DNA of 52,607 nucleotides from Lachnospiraceae bacterium NK4A179 (GTDB lineage Bacteria > Bacillota > Clostridia > Lachnospirales > Lachnospiraceae). Below, piece by piece: positions 32,367 to 40,520 of the stretch. The DNA is taken from contig ATWC01000020.1 of NCBI GenBank assembly GCA_000421045.1, forward strand, positions 1 through 52,607, written 5' to 3'. Position 1 is the first letter of the stretch. The number at the start of each line of letters is the position of its first letter. A model generated the notes under the pieces. It was not told the origin of the DNA and did not search any database. It saw nothing but the letters and a program-made list of their open reading frames with translations. The translations under genes were made by a program, and so were the position numbers.

Positions 32367-33725
32367 TCAACCTGCCTTTTTCCTGAGTTCTGCCCCGGAG
32401 GCTTTTAATTCAGAGGCTTCTGCTGCAGATGCTTCAAATGCCTGCTGCAGATCGCGGATCAGATCATCGGCATCTTCCGTTCCGATAGACACTCTGACAG
32501 TGTTGTCGGGGATATCAGCAAGACCGAGTTCTGCGTCGGTGAGGACTCCGTGAGTGGATCTCTTTGCATTAGCGATAAGTGATTTTGAATCACCGAGGTT
32601 TAGCTGGTAGCTGAAGAGCTTTACGTTCCTGCAAAGTCTGTAAACTGCTTCTTCACCGCCTTTTACACCGAAGGAGAAGAGCTGTCCGACTCCCTTGGGA
32701 AAGTACTTCTTAGCGAGCTCTCTGCTCTTATTTCCTTCAAGGTAAGGGTAGCTTACCCATTCAACGTATTCACTGTGTGTCAGGAAATCTACTATCTTCT
32801 CTACATTTCTTACTTCCTTATCTAAACGCTCGGATAAAGTCTCAAGACCGAGGAGAAGGATGTAAGCATTGAAAGGACTGAGTGCTGCACCGAAGTTTGT
32901 GAGATAATCACTTCTTACCTTTGCTGAGAAAGCATCCTTACCGAAAGCTTCGAGATAGGAGCGGTCTCTGCCGTTCAAGTCACGGAAGGAAATGTTCTTC
33001 TCTTTGAACTGGGGGAACTTAGGGCTGTCCCAGTCGAACCTGCCGGCATCTACCACGAGTCCGCCGATGGCCGAGCCGTGTCCGCCTATTCCCTTTGTTG
33101 CAGAGTAGATAATGATGTCTGCTCCGTGAACTATAGGATTGAAAAGGTAAGGTGTAGCTACCGTATTATCAACAACCAGAGGTATTCCGTGTTTGTGTGC
33201 AAGCTTTGCAAGATTCTCAATGTCCGATACGATAGCGGTGGGATTACTTACGGATTCTACATATATAAGCTTGGTATCATCTGCTATCTTTGCTTCAAAT
33301 TCGTCTATGCTTGCATAGTTGCTTACCTTATCTACTTTCACGCCATACTTGGGGAAGATGGCATCAAGGCTGTGAACGATACCGCCGTAAAGCTGTTCTG
33401 TGGTCAACATTCGTCCGCCGCCTTCGCAAAGAGAAAGGATTCCGTATGTGATGGCAGCAACACCTGATCCAACAGCTACGGCGTTCTTTGCTTTATCAAG
33501 AGCCGCGATCCTGTCTTCAAGTACTTTGATAGTAGGATTGGAGCATCTGGTATAAACATGTCCGTCTTCAACTCCTGCAGCGATCCTGTCATAGGTCTCA
33601 GCGCTTCCGACTGCATAGGATACTGTTTCATAAATGGGAACCGATGATGCATAATTGTGATCAGCGGGATCATAACCTGCTCTGAGTTTTAATGTGTCAA
33701 ACCCGAAATCGTCAAAAGTGCTCAT
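32367..33725 (-). CDS. metY: O-acetylhomoserine aminocarboxypropyltransferase (MetY type)
   Basis: 452 residues from the ATG at 33725, preceded by AAAGGAGATATA. PLP enzyme of the Cys/Met metabolism family that makes homocysteine from O-acetylhomoserine and sulfide. Visible: NYASSVPIYETVSYAV, YTRCSNPT, MLTTEQLYGG, VDNTVATPYLFNPI, and the PLP Lys211 in IYSATKGIGGHGSAIGG. The C-terminus carries an extra Ala/Glu-rich tail of about 25 residues (AFEASAAEASELKAS). No S-box is seen upstream. The LysR gene upstream on the same strand is a likely regulator. Confidence 0.92.
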   Translation of the reverse strand: MSTFDDFGFDTLKLRAGYDPADHNYASSVPIYETVSYAVGSAETYDRIAAGVEDGHVYTRCSNPTIKVLEDRIAALDKAKNAVAVGSGVAAITYGILSLCEGGGRMLTTEQLYGGIVHSLDAIFPKYGVKVDKVSNYASIDEFEAKIADDTKLIYVESVSNPTAIVSDIENLAKLAHKHGIPLVVDNTVATPYLFNPIVHGADIIIYSATKGIGGHGSAIGGLVVDAGRFDWDSPKFPQFKEKNISFRDLNGRDRSYLEAFGKDAFSAKVRSDYLTNFGAALSPFNAYILLLGLETLSERLDKEVRNVEKIVDFLTHSEYVEWVSYPYLEGNKSRELAKKYFPKGVGQLFSFGVKGGEEAVYRLCRNVKLFSYQLNLGDSKSLIANAKRSTHGVLTDAELGLADIPDNTVRVSIGTEDADDLIRDLQQAFEASAAEASELKASGAELRKKAG

Positions 33726-33869
33726 TTGTATATCTCCTTTATGAATAACTCTTATGCTTAGTCGCATCAGCTGTGAGACTATGGTTGAAAAATTACCATA
33801 GATGTTTTTGAGGCGGAAATATATTAAATGAATTGTGGTTATAAGTTTTGCTTATTATGAAAAAAAGAT

Positions 33870-33912
33870 GAGAAAAGAATAGCCCAAAGCCTTGTTTTAT
33901 AAGGGTTTGGGC
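33870..33912 (-). terminator. Terminator after the LysR-family gene
   Basis: On the minus strand: GCCCAAACCCTT / AAGGCTTTGGGC stem (33901-33912 with 33882-33893) followed by a U-rich run. It separates the LysR gene from metY, so metY must have its own promoter in 33726-33869. Confidence 0.75.
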
Positions 33913-33978
33913 AGGTGTTATGATTTACATATAAGAAAAATTTATATGTGAGTATAGGAGAAGGTTATAAGAGATAAA

Positions 33979-34902
33979 TTACAACTCTTCCTCATGCGGA
34001 CTTGCTTTGTAGAGTTCTTTGATAAATTTTTCAGCTATATCGCTTACAACTCCTTTCGTGATATAGCCTATTTCCATGGAAGTGTAGGGCATATGGGAGC
34101 TTTTCTTTAAGGGGATCACTTTATAATCGCCGCCGCCCACAGCACCTCTCACGGCTCCGGAACAGAAAGTGAAACCGTTCAGATCATTCATGATCTGCAG
34201 CATGGAGGCTCTGTCCGAAACCTTGATCGTATAAGGATAATCCTGCTCGCCTAAGATTTCTTCTGCCATGTAGAGTGGGCTGTCCTTGCCCTGATCGTAT
34301 GTCAGAAGAGGGTAATGGATAATGTCTTCAAAATTGATCAGCTCTTCATTTGCAAGCGGATGATTAACTCCAAGATATACATAGAAGTTACATTTTATAA
34401 GACTGTGAAATTTGAGACCGTTATCTATAAGTCTGCTTTCTATACCCGTTCTGTTGAAATCACTTAAGAAGATGATCCCGACTTCGCTCTGCTGATCCGA
34501 TACATCCTCGATAACTTTTCTGGTGCTTGTTTCCAAAATAGAAAACTGAAACATAGAAGCATCGTAGTTTTTTACGACTTCCGTAAAAGCTCTGCAGACA
34601 AAGGAATAATGCTGGGTGGATACGCTGAATATCCTTTTGGTGTGCCCTTTACCGTCATATCGCCATCTAAGCTGATCGAACTGATCACAGACTTTTCTGG
34701 CATAGAAAAGAAAATCAGACCCCTCGCTTGTAAGACTGACACCTCTGTTTGTTCTTGTAAAGATAGTTACTCCTGCCTCATCTTCAAGGACTCTTATCGT
34801 ATTAGTAAGGGCCGGCTGTGATATGAACAAAGACTCGGCAGCTTTATTCATCGATCCAGTTTCGGCCAGAGTCAATGCATATTTAAGTTGCTGCAGCGTC
34901 AT
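33979..34902 (-). CDS. LysR-family transcriptional regulator
   Basis: 307 residues from the ATG at 34902, with AAGGAGG correctly spaced upstream. Residues 1-60 are the LysR winged helix (MTLQQLKYALTLAETGSMNK, AAESLFISQPALTNTIRVLE). The remaining ~240 residues form the periplasmic-binding-protein-like effector domain. By neighbourhood (metY directly downstream on the same strand) it probably senses a sulfur metabolite such as O-acetylserine or O-acetylhomoserine. That is inference, supported only by position. Confidence 0.88.
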   Translation of the reverse strand: MTLQQLKYALTLAETGSMNKAAESLFISQPALTNTIRVLEDEAGVTIFTRTNRGVSLTSEGSDFLFYARKVCDQFDQLRWRYDGKGHTKRIFSVSTQHYSFVCRAFTEVVKNYDASMFQFSILETSTRKVIEDVSDQQSEVGIIFLSDFNRTGIESRLIDNGLKFHSLIKCNFYVYLGVNHPLANEELINFEDIIHYPLLTYDQGKDSPLYMAEEILGEQDYPYTIKVSDRASMLQIMNDLNGFTFCSGAVRGAVGGGDYKVIPLKKSSHMPYTSMEIGYITKGVVSDIAEKFIKELYKASPHEEEL

Positions 34903-35006
34903 CCATGTATCCTCCTTCAACACTTTTTCATTACATGCTATCATCCCGGCCGGATTTCGTATTATTTCAAAAAACTATTAGAGGTGATAAGTTTGACCTA
35001 TAACTA

Positions 35007-35036
35007 TGAACCTTGGGGACGGGGTTAAGGGTTCAC
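35007..35036. repeat. REP element, single unit
   Basis: Complete unit: TGAACCTT, core GGGGACGGGG, TTAAGGGTTCA. The gap 34903-35949 (1.05 kb) holds four REP-containing segments, repeat copy B and one small gene remnant; I see no complete gene in it. Confidence 0.85.
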
Positions 35037-35150
35037 AAAACCGTTCCCGACACTAAGCTGCTAAATCCAATAAAAAAGCCGCTGCCCAAGCTGGGAGCGT
35101 CATAAGACAGTAATGCTTAAGAATTTAAGAATAGGAGGGCGTGGCTTTTG

Positions 35151-35231
35151 TCACGCCTTTTCTTGTGCTAAGAGTTCATTCAGAGGGATGAATCCCAATC
35201 CGTCATACTGGATATGGATGTGCTGTCTCAA
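35151..35231 (-). pseudogene. C-terminal gene remnant beside repeat copy B
   Basis: Twenty-six codons on the minus strand ending in TGA at 35151-35153: QHIHIQYDGLGFIPLNELL then AQEKA. The start is absent and an in-frame stop lies just upstream. It reads like the end of a real protein; I cannot name the family. Its end overlaps a small GGCGTG / CACGCC stem (35138-35157) followed by TTTTC on the plus strand. It lies 15 bp from the border of repeat copy B and could be the last bit of a lost transposase. Confidence 0.35.
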
Positions 35232-35245
35232 GGATGATTATGCTT

Positions 35246-35490
35246 CATTTAACATATATGTGCAATTCTGTTTTACATTTATGAGGCCGAGCACCTTACA
35301 TATATGTGATATAAAATTTTACAGATTTGTGGCTACTCCTGCGAAAGATTACGTGAGCAGTGGCTTTTTTGAGCTACTATTCGCGTAGTGTTAAGCATGA
35401 TATTTATGGCGTCTACGTGAGATATTGCTCTCAATTATTGTGGGCCCCGTAGAAATAAATTAATTCTGGGGAAAAATACGTGAGAAGAGG
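35246..35490. repeat. TACGTGA-rich repeat, copy B
   Basis: Copy of 31960-32177 with an extra ~30 bp in the middle that adds two more ACATATATGTG-like units. To the right, outside the shared part, three more motifs occur (TCACGTAG, CTACGTGA, TCACGTAA at about 35510-35580), in mixed orientation, so the motif array is longer than the shared block. Confidence 0.8.
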
Positions 35491-35590
35491 TTTGCTAACA
35501 GAGATGCATCACGTAGAGTGCCAGAATATCATCGCGATACTACGTGATAAAAGTCAAAAGATAAAGTGTAGTCACGTAAATCTGAATTAT

Positions 35591-35620
35591 TGATCCCTTG
35601 GGGACGGGGTTAAGGGTTCA
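35591..35620. repeat. REP element, single unit
   Basis: TGATCCCTT, core GGGGACGGGG, TTAAGGGTTCA: one substitution in the left end. It follows the TACGTGA motif array. Confidence 0.8.
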
Positions 35621-35804
35621 TTGCACTTAATTATTGTTGACGCGAAGCTTGTGCATAGTGCTTCTGAAATTTGAGATCATACGGATGCGGACCTGACGGC
35701 GCATCCGTATTTGATTTTGTTCAAGATCTCTTTATATAATATTACCGTAGACCAGAATTATTTAGATGTTGAAGTCTTAAGGCTCCGGTCTTGCAGCGTT
35801 GTAA

Positions 35805-35928
35805 TGAACCAGGGGGACGGGGTTTGTGGTTCACAAACAATGGGGACGGGTCCAATTTTCGGAATGGACCACAAACCCCGTCCCCTAGGTCCACAAAATG
35901 GACCACAAACCCCGTCCCCTAGGTTCAC
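35805..35928. repeat. REP cluster, one forward and two reverse units
   Basis: Forward unit from TGAACCAGG at 35805; then a broken unit with GGGGACGGG; then two reverse units ending GGTCCA and GGTTCA with core CCCCGTCCCC. It ends 21 bp before the lipoprotein start, so the last unit lies in that gene's untranslated region. An open frame through these repeats (35711-35953) is an artefact of the repeat. Confidence 0.85.
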
Positions 35929-35949
35929 ATTTCAGAGGGGGAATGAAAA

Positions 35950-36381
35950 ATGAAAAGAAAGATCCAAAGAGTAGCTTTTGTCATTTGTATTATGATCATG
36001 CTTTGCGGTTGCGCCTCGAAGCTAAAGAAAACCGATAAAGCAACCGTAAGGGCCAAGATCGATGAGCTGAATGCATACGATGATAAATTCATGTCAGAAA
36101 AAGATGACTTTATCGGCGGAGTGATGAAGAATGACTGGAAGATCAAATTCCGTGACTATGGAAGTAAGTCATCCTGCGAGGTTGATTTCAAAATGGAATT
36201 ATTGTCGATCGAACCTGACGTGAAGATCGAAGAAGCCAACTACGTGATCACCGAAAAGGAGACTGACAAAGAATATAAGGTCTGCACCCGCATAGACGAC
36301 AGCTATCTGTATCTTTGCGGTCCGATTTCACAAAAAGAGGACCTGCAGAAATTTGCCAAAGACCTGGGATATTTGAAGTGA
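35950..36381 (+). CDS. Small lipoprotein
   Basis: 143 residues. Signal MKRKIQRVAFVICIMIMLCGC with lipobox LCGC, cut to a mature protein of about 122 residues that is charged and probably alpha/beta. GAGGGGGAATG gives a strong ribosome site. Family unknown. The next gene starts 14 bp after its stop, so both are likely co-transcribed, perhaps as an envelope pair. Confidence 0.65.
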   Translation: MKRKIQRVAFVICIMIMLCGCASKLKKTDKATVRAKIDELNAYDDKFMSEKDDFIGGVMKNDWKIKFRDYGSKSSCEVDFKMELLSIEPDVKIEEANYVITEKETDKEYKVCTRIDDSYLYLCGPISQKEDLQKFAKDLGYLK

Positions 36382-36394
36382 GCGATCTGAGAAT

Positions 36395-36946
36395 ATGAAG
36401 AAGATAACTGATCTTAAGTACTTTAATACAGTATGCGACTATATAGAATTCTTTCTGATATATTGCTTCTTCGGATGGGTATATGAGTCTGTCTGGTGCT
36501 GCATGATCTATCACAGAAGGGGCTTTATCAACAGGGGATTTCTCTTCGGACCTTGGCTGCCTATCTACGGGATAGGCTTCTTTATAATCCTTGGGATCTT
36601 TAAATTGATCAAAGTAGAAAAGCAGATTCCGGTATTTGTCCTCGGTGCTGTTATTGCGGTGATCGCGGAATTGATAGCAAGCTATATCATTGATGCTGTT
36701 GTCGGCAAACCGCTATGGGACTATACGGGATACTTCATGAATTTTGACGGCAGGATAGCGTTGGTTCCGGGGCTGATGTTTGGTTTCCTGATATGGCTGG
36801 CGATATGTGTCGTTCATCCTCTTATTATTAAGTTTCAGAATAAAACAAGAGAGTCGAAGCTTCACAGAATCTGTTTTTACGTTATAGTCATATTATTTTT
36901 GATCGACCTTGTCAGCAGGATATGGCTTGGCAGTAATCTGAAATAG
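36395..36946 (+). CDS. Putative ABC-transporter permease family membrane protein (CmpB, PF06541)
   Basis: 183 residues with five hydrophobic segments. Signatures of the family: FFGWVYESVWCCMIYHRRGF, INRGFLFGPWLPIYG, and LWDYTGYFMNFDGRIAL. Despite the Pfam name, no transporter function is proven; most members in clostridia are single small membrane proteins. It is adjacent to a lipoprotein on one side and a DUF2804 protein on the other. Confidence 0.85.
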   Translation: MKKITDLKYFNTVCDYIEFFLIYCFFGWVYESVWCCMIYHRRGFINRGFLFGPWLPIYGIGFFIILGIFKLIKVEKQIPVFVLGAVIAVIAELIASYIIDAVVGKPLWDYTGYFMNFDGRIALVPGLMFGFLIWLAICVVHPLIIKFQNKTRESKLHRICFYVIVILFLIDLVSRIWLGSNLK

Positions 36947-36996
36947 CAATCATTACTATGAGCAGTCATATGGAGTTATGCATAGGAGAAGAGAGC

Positions 36997-38034
36997 ATGA
37001 AGAAAACTACAGGCAGAAATCATGAAGTTACTAATGAGCAGAAACTGCTTAATGAACATGGTGAGCTTAGAGAACCCGGCTGGTCGCGAAAGCTTGTGCA
37101 GAAGTATGACAGATCAATGATCAAGGCGCCTAAGTGGCGTATCAAAGAATGGGATTATTACCTTGTCCTTAACAGATCGTTTGCAGCTGCTTTTACCATA
37201 TCGGATGACGGTTATATCGGGTTGCAGTCGGTTTCACTGATAGAGTTCGGTGATCGGCCGTGGGAACATACCGAGACGATCCTGAATGCCTTCCCTTTGG
37301 GGCGAATAGGGTTGCCGTCCGATTCTTCTGAGGGAACAACAAAATATATGGATAAAAGGCTGAAGATGAAGTTTTATGTCTTAGAGGGCAAAAGACGGAT
37401 AAGATGCAGCTTTAAGGATTTCTGCGACGGAAAGCCTCTTGAATGTGATATTTTTTTGGCACAGCCGGATATGGATACTATGGTCATAGCCACTCCATGG
37501 GATAAGCGTCATGCCTTCTATTACAATCAGAAGATCAACTGCATGCGGGCTTCGGGATATATAAAATTTAATGGGAAAACATATAAGTTCGATCCAAAAA
37601 CAGATTTCGGAACTCTGGACTGGGGACGCGGAGTATGGACCTATGATAATACATGGTATTGGGGCTCAGGGAATGGTGATATAGATGGTAATTCCTTTGG
37701 ATTCAATATCGGTTACGGATTCGGCAACACTTCCGCAGCGACGGAAAATGTGATCTTTTATAATGGCGTGGCTCATAAGCTTGATGATATAGAGTTTCAT
37801 ATTCCTGAAGACAGTTATATGAAGCCGTGGAAATTTACATCGTCGGATGGCAGATTTGAAATGGATTTTGTACCGGTGATCGACAGGGCTGCATGCCTGG
37901 ATTATAAAGCGATCGTTTCGGATCAACACCAGGTATTTGGAAAGATGTCCGGTAAAGCTGTTCTGGATGACGGCAAAGTGATCGATGTCAAAGATCTGAT
38001 GTGTTTTGCTGAGAAAGTGCACAACAGATATTAA
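36997..38034 (+). CDS. DUF2804 protein
   Basis: 345 residues from the ATG at 36997, preceded by AGGAGAAGAG. DUF2804 members are lipocalin-like two-lobed barrels related to carotenoid/hydroxyneurosporene-type folds. Visible: LLNEHGELREPGWSRKL (start of the family), KEWDYYLVLNRSFAAAFTI, the FGTLDWGRGVWTYDNTWYWG block, and a repeat-like second lobe. No signal peptide. Function unknown. It is the last gene of the group beginning at 35950. Confidence 0.85.
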   Translation: MKKTTGRNHEVTNEQKLLNEHGELREPGWSRKLVQKYDRSMIKAPKWRIKEWDYYLVLNRSFAAAFTISDDGYIGLQSVSLIEFGDRPWEHTETILNAFPLGRIGLPSDSSEGTTKYMDKRLKMKFYVLEGKRRIRCSFKDFCDGKPLECDIFLAQPDMDTMVIATPWDKRHAFYYNQKINCMRASGYIKFNGKTYKFDPKTDFGTLDWGRGVWTYDNTWYWGSGNGDIDGNSFGFNIGYGFGNTSAATENVIFYNGVAHKLDDIEFHIPEDSYMKPWKFTSSDGRFEMDFVPVIDRAACLDYKAIVSDQHQVFGKMSGKAVLDDGKVIDVKDLMCFAEKVHNRY

Positions 38035-38053
38035 GACAATCTGTTTAAACAAA

Positions 38054-38110
38054 GGGGGGGGGGAGAATGGAAACTCGGTGTGAACCGACTCGGAACTGGC
38101 CGAGTAATTC
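38054..38110. other. Ten-G tract and ACTCGG repeats before the ATPase promoter
   Basis: G10 at 38054-38063, followed by AGAATGG and then repeats of ACTCGG or its complement CCGAGT (at about 38072, 38087 and 38100) and another ACTCGG at about 38147 after the promoter. The repeats flank the promoter on both sides, as would suit an operator. The G tract could vary in length between cells or be a sequencing problem. Confidence 0.5.
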
Positions 38111-38139
38111 TTTACTTTAGGGAGTTGGTAAAGTATAAT
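38111..38139 (+). promoter_or_regulatory. Promoter of the AAA/DUF234 ATPase
   Basis: TTTACT (38111-38116), 17 bp, TATAAT (38134-38139). It sits between ACTCGG-type repeats and ends 43 bp before the start codon at 38183. Confidence 0.65.
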
Positions 38140-38182
38140 ACATTTAACTCGGTTGAGACAGAGTCGGATGGAGGCGAGTAAA

Positions 38183-39562
38183 ATGAAGTTTTATGGAAGA
38201 GAAAAAGAACTTACGAAACTAAAGGAGCTGATCGCATCGGATGAAATGCAAATGAGCCTTATTTACGGAAGACGCAGGATTGGCAAAAGCGAGCTGGTTA
38301 AGCAGTCAATCAAAGAATCCGGCATAAAAAACATTTACTACGAGTGTAAGCAGGTAACCGAAGAGAGTAATGTACAGAGTATGTGTGAAGTCCTTTCGGA
38401 CACACTTGGCCTTCCTAAATTGGGCTATACGAAAATTGAAGATTTTGTCGATTACATGTTTAATCTTTCTAAAGATGAAAGCGTTATTTTGGTGCTTGAT
38501 GAATATCCATACTTAAGAGAGAACGTAAAAGGACTTGATAGTATTATTCAGGCGCTGGTTGATAAATACAGAGATGACTCAAAACTTAAGTTGATAATAC
38601 TTGGCTCATACGTAGAGATTATGAAGTCTCTTTTGGAAAAAAATAGTCCGTTGTACGGAAGATCCGATTTGGTAATAGATCTTAAACAGATGGACTATTA
38701 TGAATCGGCATTATTTTATCCTAATATGACAAATGAGGATAAGGTTCGCATCTACTCAGTATTTGGAGGAGTCCCATATTATAATAGACTTGTGGATGAT
38801 AAGAAAAGTGCGAAGGAAAACATTATCGATCTTATAGCTTCGCCCGGCGCACGTCTTGAAAATGAGGTTTCCATGTACCTTAATACTGAAATATCAAAGA
38901 TTGTCAATGCAAATGAAGTCTTTGAAGCGCTTGCAAGGGGCTTCTCACGGTTTAGCGATATATTGTCTCAATCACACGTGTCCAGCAGTCCGACGCTTGC
39001 AGATGTGCTTGATAAACTGATGAGGATGGAGATAGTAGAGAAGAAGGCGCCTATAAATGATGAGAATAACAAAAAGAAATCAGGTTACTACATTTGTGAT
39101 AATCTTTCGCTTTTTTACTACAGGTATATTTTCAAGTATTCCTCTCAACTTAAGATAATGGATCCGGAAATGTTTTATGATAAATATGTAGAAAAGGACT
39201 TTGAAGAAAGTTATGTTCCACACAGATTTGAGGAAATCTGCACGCAATACCTGATAAGGCAAAACAGACTTGGTGCTATAGAACCTGTCATTGAGAAGAT
39301 TGGAAAGTACTATTATGATGATCCAAAGACACGAACAAACGGTGAATTCGATGTGGTTACGTTAGACGATAAAGGATATGTCTTTTATGAGGTTAAATTC
39401 AGAAAGAAGAAGACGTCAAAAGAAGTGATAGAAAACGAGATCAATCAGGTTAAAGCGACCGGGCTTAACTGTTATAAATATGTTTTCTTTGCCAGAGCAG
39501 GATTTACCGCAAAAGAAACGGAAGAGATTAAATTTATAGAGCTTAAAGAGATTTTCTGTTAG
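38183..39562 (+). CDS. AAA+ ATPase with DUF234 nuclease-like C-terminus
   Basis: 459 residues from the ATG at 38183 (MKFYGREKEL), with GGAGGCG upstream. Residues 1-230 are the ATPase_2 (archaeal-type STAND) fold: GREKELTKLKELI, Walker A YGRRRIGKSELVKQ, Walker B VILVLDEYPYLREN. Residues about 300-459 contain DUF234 with GEFDVVTLDDKGYVFYEVKF, the D...ExK of a PD-(D/E)XK nuclease. Such proteins are frequent in archaea and clostridia, with unknown but probably mobile-element-related roles. Self-regulation through the ACTCGG repeats is possible. Confidence 0.88.
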   Translation: MKFYGREKELTKLKELIASDEMQMSLIYGRRRIGKSELVKQSIKESGIKNIYYECKQVTEESNVQSMCEVLSDTLGLPKLGYTKIEDFVDYMFNLSKDESVILVLDEYPYLRENVKGLDSIIQALVDKYRDDSKLKLIILGSYVEIMKSLLEKNSPLYGRSDLVIDLKQMDYYESALFYPNMTNEDKVRIYSVFGGVPYYNRLVDDKKSAKENIIDLIASPGARLENEVSMYLNTEISKIVNANEVFEALARGFSRFSDILSQSHVSSSPTLADVLDKLMRMEIVEKKAPINDENNKKKSGYYICDNLSLFYYRYIFKYSSQLKIMDPEMFYDKYVEKDFEESYVPHRFEEICTQYLIRQNRLGAIEPVIEKIGKYYYDDPKTRTNGEFDVVTLDDKGYVFYEVKFRKKKTSKEVIENEINQVKATGLNCYKYVFFARAGFTAKETEEIKFIELKEIFC

Positions 39563-39682
39563 GCTCAAAAAGCCGGGGGCGCAGCGCCTGACCGTTAATT
39601 TCCTTATTGTAGAGTATAAAGAAGATGAAGCGAAGAAATCAAAGAGTTTTCAGGATCAGAGCACAAAATTGGAGTGAGAAAA

Positions 39683-40444
39683 TTGATTGGTATATATTTT
39701 AGCGGGACAGGAAATTCAAAATATGCAGCGGAGTTATTTTGTAAGGAGTTAGACAAAGAGTCCGGTACATATTCAATAGAGAATGAAGAAGCAATAACAG
39801 CAATAAAAGATGCGGATCTTGTTGTAATTGCATATCCGGTTCAGTTTAGTACTGTTCCGAAGATCATGCGGGATTATGTTACAGATCATAGTGAGCTGTG
39901 GAAGAATAAAAAGGTTTTTGTAATTGCAACGATGGGGCTTTTCAGTGGTGATGGAGCAGGGATGCTCGGACGTCTTTTACAAAGCTATGGCGCTAAAGTA
40001 ATAGGCGGACTTCATCTTAAGATGCCGGACAGTATAGCTGATGAGAAGGCATTAAAACGTCCGATTGAGAAGAATAAAGAACTTGTAAAGCAGGCGCAAC
40101 AGAAGATAAAAGAATCTGTAAAGCGGTTGAAAGCCGGTGATCCAACACAGGAAGGTATAGGCGTATTGTACAGAATGGCCGGTTTCTTTGGACAGAGAGC
40201 GTACTTTGGCCATAATACCAGGAGATATTCCTCGAAACTTAAGATTGATACTGATAAATGTGTCGGATGTGGATCATGTGAAAAGCTGTGTCCTATGAAG
40301 AACATTACTATTAAGGATCAAAAAGCTGTTTCAGGTGACCGGTGTACCATGTGTTATCGTTGTATCAATAAATGCCCCAAGCAGGCGATAACTCTTCTTG
40401 GAAAAAGGGTTGTAGAACAGTGCGGGATTGAGAAGTATATATAA
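39683..40444 (+). CDS. Flavodoxin-ferredoxin fusion (EFR1 family)
   Basis: 253 residues if started at the TTG at 39683, which has GGAG at 8 bases; a GTG at 39674 is the alternative. Residues 5-150 are a flavodoxin (YFSGTGNSKYAAELF phosphate loop, AYPVQFSTVPKIMRDY). The C-terminal 60 residues hold two [4Fe-4S] clusters: CVGCGSCEKLCP and CTMCYRCINKCP. EFR1-type proteins shuttle electrons between flavin and ferredoxin in anaerobes. No redox partner gene is adjacent. Confidence 0.9.
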   Translation: MIGIYFSGTGNSKYAAELFCKELDKESGTYSIENEEAITAIKDADLVVIAYPVQFSTVPKIMRDYVTDHSELWKNKKVFVIATMGLFSGDGAGMLGRLLQSYGAKVIGGLHLKMPDSIADEKALKRPIEKNKELVKQAQQKIKESVKRLKAGDPTQEGIGVLYRMAGFFGQRAYFGHNTRRYSSKLKIDTDKCVGCGSCEKLCPMKNITIKDQKAVSGDRCTMCYRCINKCPKQAITLLGKRVVEQCGIEKYI

Positions 40445-40475
40445 TTTAGTAATGGTAGGGTTGACCACAACAAAG

Positions 40476-40518
40476 AAAGGCAAAAAGGTCAGCTAAATAG
40501 TTTATCTGACAGCCTTTG
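40476..40518 (-). terminator. Terminator after the MocR-type gene
   Basis: On the minus strand the stem GTCAGATAAACT / ATTTAGCTGAC (one mismatch) ends in CCTTTTTGCC. A flanking AAAGGC / GCCTTT pair (40476-40481, 40512-40517) can extend it. Confidence 0.6.
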
Positions 40519-40520
40519 CA

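Noticed and set aside
35711-35953. 80-codon frame through the REP cluster
   Set aside because: The protein-like sequence is produced by the repeated REP bases; there is no ribosome site.
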